Below the pieces are notes generated by a model. It saw only the letters and a list, made by a program, of their open reading frames with translations. It made no database searches and was not told where the DNA came from. Both the position numbers and the translations under genes were made by a program. A stretch of 7,349 nucleotides of DNA from Nitrosomonas sp. (GTDB taxonomy: Bacteria; Pseudomonadota; Gammaproteobacteria; Burkholderiales; Nitrosomonadaceae), in NCBI GenBank assembly GCA_003514765.1, contig DOOY01000290.1, positions 1 through 7,349 on the forward strand, read 5' to 3'. How positions within the stretch are numbered: position 1 is the stretch's first letter; each line of letters starts with the position of its first letter. Shown here piece by piece: positions 1 to 4,733 of this stretch.

Positions 1-2
1 AT

Positions 3-1481
3 CTCGCATCTGGCAAGCAATATAAATATCTGAATGAGCTCACTTCATTACCGCTTTATTTTGGTTTAGTGGCCGTCTTTGCGGGTCTTTGGCATTGGCT
101 GGGTGCGCACAAGGAAGGCCACCTGGATTATTATTCTTCCACTATTGCGGGTGGAATGCTGATTTTATTCATCACCATGCTGGTGCGCTGGTTTATCGCA
201 CCGCAAATCGAAGTTGTCAGCATCCGCTTTGGTGAAATAGGCAACACCGGCAAATATATTCACGACTTGCTCGGACTCAACTATGTCGTCCTGGGTATTG
301 TTGCCGGCATCATTCTTGCCAATGTATTCAAAATACCGGAATGGGCAAAAAACGGCGTACGCTTATCCCGCCTGGGGCTTAAGACCGGTGTCATTCTTCT
401 GGGCGCACTCTACAGTGCAGCCGAATTAAAAAATCTCGGTGGCCTTTCCATCATTATGATCGGCTTTTTTGTACTGGGCTCGGTCGGTATTGTGCTGTGG
501 ATAGGTGCCCGGCGTAAAATTTCCAATTCAATGGGTGGCGTACTGTCTGCCGGCATGGGAGTTTGCGGCGTTTCAGCAACTGTAGCAGTTGCACCTGTTG
601 TTCAAGCCAAGCCCGTCGAAATCGCTTATACCATTGGCACCATTTTATTATGGGGCGTGGGCTGCATGTTCCTGTTTCCAATTATCGGTCATTTATTGAA
701 TATGAGTTATGTGCAATTTGGCGCATGGGCCGGCACAGGCATATTAAATTCCGCACAAGTTGCCGGCGCAGCGCTGGCTTTTCAGCCTGATGGCATCGAA
801 ACTTTAATGGTTGCCGAAATCTTCAATATTACCCGCGTGTTGATTTTGCCGGTTATCGTACTTTGGCTGGCCGTCTGGTATGTCAAACGGGAAGGCACGA
901 CAACAACGCAAGTGAATGTCGGCCGCATTGTCATTACAAAATTCCCCGTCTTTGTGCTGGGTTTCATGCTGATGTTTGCGCTTTCCACTACAGGAATATT
1001 CGCGCCGGCAAGCCATTACCAAGGAAAATATTTTGGCAATACCGCAGAACAGGGTTTCAAACAGGAACATCTCCTAAAATCCGAACAGATTCAACTACTG
1101 CAAACGGAAGCAGGAATTATCAAACGTGCGGATCATGCTGCCGCGCTGAAACGATTGATCGAAAATGGCAAAATCATGTCTGTTGAAGACGATAATGCCG
1201 TGCGTGGTATGATCAATGCACAAATCTTATCTGACCAGGCTAACGAAATCCTGGCTGCTACCCATAAGGCGGTACGGCATACCGCACAGAAAATAGAAGC
1301 ATTCCGACAATGGATTACCTGGTTGTTTGCATTCGGTCTGGTAGGCCTTGGCATGCAGATTACAGTCAGTTCAATGAAACAGGCAGGCGGCGAGCCCGCA
1401 ATTATTGGCGGCATTGTCGGTTTTATTAAAGCGGCATTATCCCTGATTGTGGTCATGCTGTTCATCAGCGAAACAATCTGA
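3..1481 (+). CDS. YeiH-family putative sulfate exporter, 5' partial
   Basis: Integral inner-membrane transporter of the YeiH / 'putative sulfate exporter' family (UPF0324); the substrate is not established for most members. The frame is open to the left edge with no stop, and the residues before the GTG at 69 (LPLYFGLVAVFAGLWHW) form a natural membrane helix. I therefore treat 69 as internal and the gene as missing its 5' end; 492 residues are visible. Family marks, numbered from the codon at 3: GVCGVSATVAVAPVV near 186-200, AGTGILNSAQV near 243-253, FPVFVLGF near 314-321, and GLGMQITVSSMKQAG near 448-462 followed by the last helix. Roughly ten hydrophobic spans are visible. Two oddities: a hydrophilic, Gln/Glu/Lys/Ala-rich stretch of about 100 residues (334-435) between the last core helices, and Leu-Asn where I recall the family having His-Asp/Glu before the AQV. 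E. coli YeiH is near 350 residues, so this is an enlarged form. The family call is firm; the substrate is unknown. Confidence 0.88.
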   Translation, partial: LASGKQYKYLNELTSLPLYFGLVAVFAGLWHWLGAHKEGHLDYYSSTIAGGMLILFITMLVRWFIAPQIEVVSIRFGEIGNTGKYIHDLLGLNYVVLGIVAGIILANVFKIPEWAKNGVRLSRLGLKTGVILLGALYSAAELKNLGGLSIIMIGFFVLGSVGIVLWIGARRKISNSMGGVLSAGMGVCGVSATVAVAPVVQAKPVEIAYTIGTILLWGVGCMFLFPIIGHLLNMSYVQFGAWAGTGILNSAQVAGAALAFQPDGIETLMVAEIFNITRVLILPVIVLWLAVWYVKREGTTTTQVNVGRIVITKFPVFVLGFMLMFALSTTGIFAPASHYQGKYFGNTAEQGFKQEHLLKSEQIQLLQTEAGIIKRADHAAALKRLIENGKIMSVEDDNAVRGMINAQILSDQANEILAATHKAVRHTAQKIEAFRQWITWLFAFGLVGLGMQITVSSMKQAGGEPAIIGGIVGFIKAALSLIVVMLFISETI

Positions 1482-1490
1482 TACCAATAA

Positions 1491-1495
1491 AAGGA
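1491..1495 (+). promoter_or_regulatory. Shine-Dalgarno site fixing the start of the 43-aa ORF
   Basis: AAGGA lies 8 nt before the ATG at 1504. The same frame extends upstream to a GTG at 1447 inside the transporter gene, but that extension lacks a comparable site and encodes a Cys/Ser/Lys-rich shadow peptide. The ATG at 1504 is therefore preferred. Confidence 0.65.
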
Positions 1496-1503
1496 AAACA
1501 ATC

Positions 1504-1635
1504 ATGCAGAAAGATACTATCAAAAGCTTTGAACGCGGATCAGCATTATCAATTTTTGGCAGCGATCGTAAAGAAGATGTTATTGCGCTGATCTTGGCTT
1601 TTGTATTGGCAATGGTTATTTATTTCAGCTATTGA
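1504..1635 (+). CDS. Small single-span membrane protein, 43 aa
   Basis: A 43-residue ORF starting 22 nt after the transporter stop, with a good AAGGA site. The first half is polar and charged (MQKDTIKSFERG, then GSDRKEDV). Residues about 25-42 are one hydrophobic helix (VIALILAFVLAMVIYFSY) ending almost at the C-terminus, so it should sit in the inner membrane with its charged N-terminus probably in the cytoplasm. I do not recognise a named family. Small single-span proteins encoded beside transporters are often accessory or regulatory subunits, and the spacing suggests co-transcription with the YeiH-type gene. That partnership is inference. The coding case rests on the ribosome site, the sharp polar-to-hydrophobic layout and the position. 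Confidence 0.7.
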   Translation: MQKDTIKSFERGSALSIFGSDRKEDVIALILAFVLAMVIYFSY

Positions 1636-1641
1636 TACATT

Positions 1642-1657
1642 AAGGCCATAGTGCCTT
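1642..1657 (+). repeat. Short inverted repeat between small ORF and usp
   Basis: AAGGC and GCCTT form a perfect 5-bp stem around a 6-nt loop, 6 nt after the small ORF stop. It is followed by an A/T-rich stretch but not by a clean T-run. It could be a weak attenuator or mRNA-stabilising hairpin between the membrane genes and usp, or chance. Confidence 0.25.
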
Positions 1658-1692
1658 GAATTTATATTTAGGCTATATGTGCCAGCAAACCC

Positions 1693-2166
1693 ATGTTCGA
1701 ACGTATTCTGCTTGCCAGCCACGGCACTCAAGGCGCCATTGCTGCTGAAAACATGGCTGTACAGATTTGCGCCAGACAGGCAACAATCGACCATCTCATT
1801 GTTGTTCCTGAATTCTGGCAGGGCATGACAGGTGACGACTGGCTCAACAACGGTGTAACACGGGATCAGTTTCGCGAATATCTGCAATCGGAATTAGGCC
1901 GGGAAGTCGATCAGCAATGTGACCGGCTAAATCAGAAAATCACCGCACATGGATTAACCTGCAACAGCATCATTCTGTTCGGCAAACCGGATGAAGCATT
2001 GCTGCACCGCACAAAGGCATACGCATATGACCTGCTCGTGATGGGTTCGCCGCGCCCCGGGGGCATGCCCGGCTTAAGAGGCTTGCGCTCCGGCATGCTG
2101 ACAAAAAAGCTGACGCAAGCAATACCAACCACTTTGCTCATTGTTCCATATCCCAGCGATGAATGA
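1693..2166 (+). CDS. Universal stress protein, UspA family (divergent)
   Basis: Cytoplasmic single-domain UspA-family protein of 157 residues, close to the usual 140-160. The N-terminal strand MFERILLASHGTQGA and the C-terminal block (LLVMGSPRPGG ... TTLLIVPYPS) give the alpha/beta UspA fold. The nucleotide-loop motif of ATP-binding members, G-2x-G-9x-G-S/T, is not intact: the second Gly is replaced (GSPR rather than GSHG), the loop is about three residues longer and rich in Gly/Arg, and the final Ser/Thr is Met (SGM). ATP binding is thus doubtful, and it may be a partner-binding member instead. The ATG at 1693 has no clear Shine-Dalgarno, but the protein begins as the family does. It lies 57 nt after the 43-aa membrane ORF and overlaps the next gene. 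UspA proteins are often encoded beside transporters, so a link to the YeiH-type protein is plausible but unproven. Confidence 0.85.
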   Translation: MFERILLASHGTQGAIAAENMAVQICARQATIDHLIVVPEFWQGMTGDDWLNNGVTRDQFREYLQSELGREVDQQCDRLNQKITAHGLTCNSIILFGKPDEALLHRTKAYAYDLLVMGSPRPGGMPGLRGLRSGMLTKKLTQAIPTTLLIVPYPSDE

Positions 2167-2803
2167 ACAAGAAAAACCTAACAATTGTGACAGCAAAGAT
2201 GCCGCATGGGCTGTCATTCATACACCATTGAGTACCGCAGAGCTCAAGCTATTCTGTCAGGATATTGAAAGGTTGTTCCGCATTAATCCTATGCTCAACT
2301 TCAGAGAGTGGCGGGCTTTAGATCTTAATTGTTATTACTTTACCGGACAAAATATCAGTCAGGATCCGCCATTTGACTTCGAATTGACACTTGCAATCAA
2401 GCATCTTTCTGACGGCATTGAGATCGAGTATGCGCATGGATTGAAAACCCGCACGACGTTTGTCATTCAATCACTCCCAGATCGACAGGCTGCGCAACAA
2501 AAAAATCAATCAAAATTGACCATTACAGACTTCTATGACCGTTTGCCAGAAAATGAACGTGCACAGCAATTGCATCTGGTTGATAAAAGCCTGACCATAT
2601 GGGCGAATGATTTACAGCAATTTTTATTCAACTGGAAGAAATGGTCACACCACAGGCTATGGCGCTGGTATATGCGTCATGTCTGGCAACCGATGAAACC
2701 AATGGGGCGCCGCATTACGTACATTTTATTTTGGGTAACTTTTATTGAACTGGCTTTGATCTTACTGGGTGCCACAGTATATTATCTGGAATATACTGCA
2801 TAA
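2159..2803 (+). CDS. Unrecognised C-terminally anchored protein, possible SRPBCC-like fold
   Basis: A 214-residue protein with a large polar domain and one membrane helix near the C-terminus (about 186-210, ILFWVTFIELALILLGATVYY), preceded by a basic/aromatic stretch (HHRLWRWYMRHVW, then MGRR). The main domain should therefore be cytoplasmic and tail-anchored. Residues 26-160 run helix, several amphipathic strands (CYYFTGQN, FDFELTLAI, GIEIEYAHG, TTFVIQSL, KLTITDFYD), then a long helix (VDKSLTIWANDLQQFLFNW). That order resembles START/SRPBCC lipid- or ligand-binding domains; this is a weak, fold-level guess. The ATG at 2159 is chosen because it forms ATGAATGA with the usp stop, typical of translational coupling; an upstream TTG at 2141 would add only six residues. 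I do not recognise a named family. The coupling ties its expression to usp. Confidence 0.8.
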   Translation: MNEQEKPNNCDSKDAAWAVIHTPLSTAELKLFCQDIERLFRINPMLNFREWRALDLNCYYFTGQNISQDPPFDFELTLAIKHLSDGIEIEYAHGLKTRTTFVIQSLPDRQAAQQKNQSKLTITDFYDRLPENERAQQLHLVDKSLTIWANDLQQFLFNWKKWSHHRLWRWYMRHVWQPMKPMGRRITYILFWVTFIELALILLGATVYYLEYTA

Positions 2804-2840
2804 AAGCTGCTATAAAAATCAAAAAACTGAGAATAAAACC

Positions 2841-3050
2841 ATGACCAAAGAAAGAAGACCCATTGACCCGGAAACAATTGCCTGTGAAATTTGTATGAAA
2901 GAAATTCCGGTTTCAGAGACCATAAGTGATGAAGCCAGTGATTATGTTGTGCATTATTGCAGTGTGGATTGTTATGCCAAATGGAAGGAACAGAATGAAA
3001 AAAAATTAATACATTTCTCGACAGGGCTAATACAGCTAATCCGCAGGTGA
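2841..3050 (+). CDS. DUF3330-type four-cysteine small protein
   Basis: A soluble protein of 69 residues with no signal or membrane helix. Cys15-x2-Cys18 (ACEICMKEIP) and Cys40-x3-Cys44 (HYCSVDCYAKW) form a likely zinc-binding treble-clef or ribbon-like site. The pattern C-x2-C-x-KEIPVS, then EASDYVVH, then C-x3-CYAKW matches what I recall of DUF3330, a family of unknown function seen as an accessory ORF in mercury-resistance transposons of the Tn21/Tn501/Tn5053 type. No mer gene, transposase or terminal repeat is visible here. The ATG at 2841 fits the family N-terminus; the frame runs open further upstream into the preceding gene but the residues there look non-coding. The Shine-Dalgarno is weak (TGAGAA, 7 nt upstream). 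It follows the previous stop by 37 nt, and its last 15 nt overlap the convergent gene on the other strand. Confidence 0.75.
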   Translation: MTKERRPIDPETIACEICMKEIPVSETISDEASDYVVHYCSVDCYAKWKEQNEKKLIHFSTGLIQLIRR

Positions 3051-3425
3051 TTGCTCAAGCTGATTAATTTGCTCCATAAGCATCAGTCTTTCCTCCTCCA
3101 GCGCTCTAAAACGTGTGTAAAGCCGGTCCAAATCAGCAGTATACTGTTCGACACGGTCTTTTCTTTCCTGCTGACGTCGCATCATCTCTTCATATTTCGG
3201 AATGGGCGTGCTTTCTACAGTCGCACTGGGAAATTCTGCAACTGGCGAGCCCAGCATTTCATTGCGGCGTAATTCCTGAATCATCAGAAATTGCTGATGT
3301 GTTGCCTGCGCATCTTGCTGGACGCGCATCAGCGCTTTTTCTAATTGGAGAATCTGCTTCTCATTTTCGGTCCACCCACTAATGGGCAATGCCAGCAATA
3401 ACAATATCGATAGTAGTTTCACCAC
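3036..3425 (-). CDS. Small exported coiled-coil protein, unknown function
   Basis: Up to 129 residues. Residues 1-17 are a Sec-type signal peptide (KLLSILLLLALPISG) without a lipobox cysteine, so a soluble periplasmic protein is expected. The mature part is almost all charged or Gln-rich helix in two coiled-coil-like blocks (about 20-57 and 76-126) around a Pro/Ser/Thr linker (SPVAEFPSATVESTPIP). I see no catalytic motif and do not recognise a family; simple coiled-coil composition makes homology calls unsafe. The gene begins 14 nt after the thiolase stop, so it is almost certainly co-transcribed with it, although the two products work in different compartments. Two adjacent GTG codons (3425 and 3422) compete as start. 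The ribosome site spaces better for 3422, which would give 128 residues. Confidence 0.75.
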   Translation of the reverse strand: MVKLLSILLLLALPISGWTENEKQILQLEKALMRVQQDAQATHQQFLMIQELRRNEMLGSPVAEFPSATVESTPIPKYEEMMRRQQERKDRVEQYTADLDRLYTRFRALEEERLMLMEQINQLEQSPAD

Positions 3426-3429
3426 ATAT

Positions 3430-3434
3430 CCCTC
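3430..3434 (-). promoter_or_regulatory. Shine-Dalgarno site choosing between two GTG starts
   Basis: On the minus strand GAGGG lies 4 nt before the GTG at 3425 and 7 nt before the next GTG at 3422. The 7-nt spacing is closer to the optimum, so translation may begin at the second GTG (MKLLSILLLL), a typical signal-peptide opening. Confidence 0.55.
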
Positions 3435-3439
3435 ATTTG

Positions 3440-4618
3440 TTATAAACGCTCAAACACTGCAGCAATACCCTGACCACCACCAATACACATCGTTACAAGC
3501 GCGTACTGCCCGCCTGTTCGATGCAATTCATATATCGCTTTGATCGTAAGAATTGCACCAGTTGCGCCGATAGGATGACCTAATGCAACAGCGCCTCCGT
3601 TCGGATTGGTTTTAGCTGGATCAAAATGTAATTCTTTTGCAACTGCACAAGCTTGTACTGCAAAAGCTTCGTTTGATTCAATCACATCGATATCACTGAT
3701 ATCAAGACCTGCCTGTTTGAGCGCTTTTTGAACCGCCGGCACCGGCCCCATGCCCATAAACTGCGGATCAACACCTGCGTGTCCGTAAGAAACCAGACGC
3801 GCCATTGCACGGTGGCTGCGCTTTTCAGCGAGTTTGCGTTCCATCAAAACAACTGCCGCCGCACAATCATTTATACCCGAGGCATTTCCTGCCGTGACCG
3901 TACCGCCCTTCTGAAAAACCGCATTCAGTTTACCCAAAGAATCCAAGCTTACATTCTCGCGAGGATGCTCATCAGTATCGAAAATGGTCAGATTTTTTCG
4001 GTTTGTTATTTCAACTGGCAAGATTTGATCTTTAAAAAAACCCTGTTGAATAGCATGGATGGCGCGACGATGACTTTCAAGCGCACAGGCATCTTGTTCT
4101 TCGCGATTGATCTGCCATTTCCGCGCAATATTTTCTGCGGTTATCCCCATATGCACGTACTCAAAAGGATCAGTCAATGCACCAACCATCATGTCGACTG
4201 TACCGCCATCATGCATACGTTGCCCCCAGCGTAATGCAGGCAGCAGATATCCGCCACGACTCATTGATTCGGCGCCACCGGCGACAGCAACATCGGTATC
4301 ATTTAACAGGATATGCTGACTTGCGGATATAATGGCCTGCAGCCCGCTGCCACACAAGCGATTGACCGTAAGCGCAGCAGTGTGTTGCGGCAACCCGCCA
4401 TTCAGGCAGGCAACACGCGCCAAATACATGTCGCGGATTTCGCCGTGAATGACATGCCCAAAAACACCATGCCCAATTTCATCAGGATTTATTTCGGCCC
4501 GTTTCACTGCTTCAGCAACAACTTTTGCCGCAAGATCGGCAGGCGCAACATCTTTAAGTGCACCGCCATAACCTCCAATTGCTGTTCGTACGCCACTCAG
4601 CACTACCACTTCGCGCAT
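3440..4618 (-). CDS. bktB: Acetyl-CoA C-acyltransferase (beta-ketothiolase), BktB-like
   Basis: Cytoplasmic thiolase of 392 residues, full length for the biosynthetic/degradative tetrameric class. It condenses two acyl-CoA molecules to a 3-ketoacyl-CoA plus CoA, or the reverse. The whole active site is present: nucleophile Cys89 in NRLCGSGLQAI, His348 in GHPIGATG, and Cys378 in MCIGGGQG, the same positions as in the Zoogloea enzyme. Segments such as RDMYLARVA, LVSYGHAGVDP and ALVTMCIGGGQGIAA closely resemble what I remember of Cupriavidus BktB, which accepts C4-C5 substrates for polyhydroxyalkanoate synthesis. The symbol is by resemblance; PhaA or a fatty-acid or amino-acid catabolic thiolase is possible. 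The ATG at 4618 has AGAGGA 6 nt upstream. No phaB, phaC or hydroxyacyl-CoA dehydrogenase is adjacent. A 115-nt gap separates it from the upstream kinase gene, and the coiled-coil gene follows at 14 nt. Confidence 0.93.
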   Translation of the reverse strand: MREVVVLSGVRTAIGGYGGALKDVAPADLAAKVVAEAVKRAEINPDEIGHGVFGHVIHGEIRDMYLARVACLNGGLPQHTAALTVNRLCGSGLQAIISASQHILLNDTDVAVAGGAESMSRGGYLLPALRWGQRMHDGGTVDMMVGALTDPFEYVHMGITAENIARKWQINREEQDACALESHRRAIHAIQQGFFKDQILPVEITNRKNLTIFDTDEHPRENVSLDSLGKLNAVFQKGGTVTAGNASGINDCAAAVVLMERKLAEKRSHRAMARLVSYGHAGVDPQFMGMGPVPAVQKALKQAGLDISDIDVIESNEAFAVQACAVAKELHFDPAKTNPNGGAVALGHPIGATGAILTIKAIYELHRTGGQYALVTMCIGGGQGIAAVFERL

Positions 4619-4733
4619 GCAATTTCCTCTGTTCTATGATCTCGTCTACACGACAATCTCAATTTTACTTCAAAAGACTATTCTGCTTTGTAACTGGAAA
4701 GCCCGCTGCTGGCTATAGATGATAGACGTCTGA

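Noticed and set aside
69..71. GTG at 69 as the true start of the transporter
   Set aside because: The same frame stays open to position 3, the upstream residues continue a membrane helix, and there is no Shine-Dalgarno before 69. A start beyond the window is more likely.
1133..1501. 122-codon - strand ORF opposite the transporter 3' end
   Set aside because: It is a shadow of the transporter frame with no plausible domain, and no other evidence of transcription in that direction.
1632..1692. Promoter for usp in the A/T-rich gap
   Set aside because: TTGATA, TTGAAT and TATATT-like words occur, but none pair at 16-18 nt spacing.
3728..4234. 168-codon + strand ORF opposite the thiolase
   Set aside because: It is antisense to a thiolase with complete active-site motifs. 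Its translation is rich in Cys, His and Arg, has no recognisable domain, and lacks a convincing ribosome site.
4645..4673. Possible sigma70 promoter for the thiolase on the - strand (TTGAAG, 17 nt, TGTAGA)
   Set aside because: The spacing is ideal, but the boxes match the consensus at only about 4 of 6 and 3 of 6 bases. The 115-nt gap could hold a promoter, but this one cannot be called from sequence alone.
4700..4714. Possible terminator hairpin after the kinase gene (AGCC ... GGCT)
   Set aside because: The stem is only 4 bp with a 7-nt loop, and no T-run follows on the minus strand.
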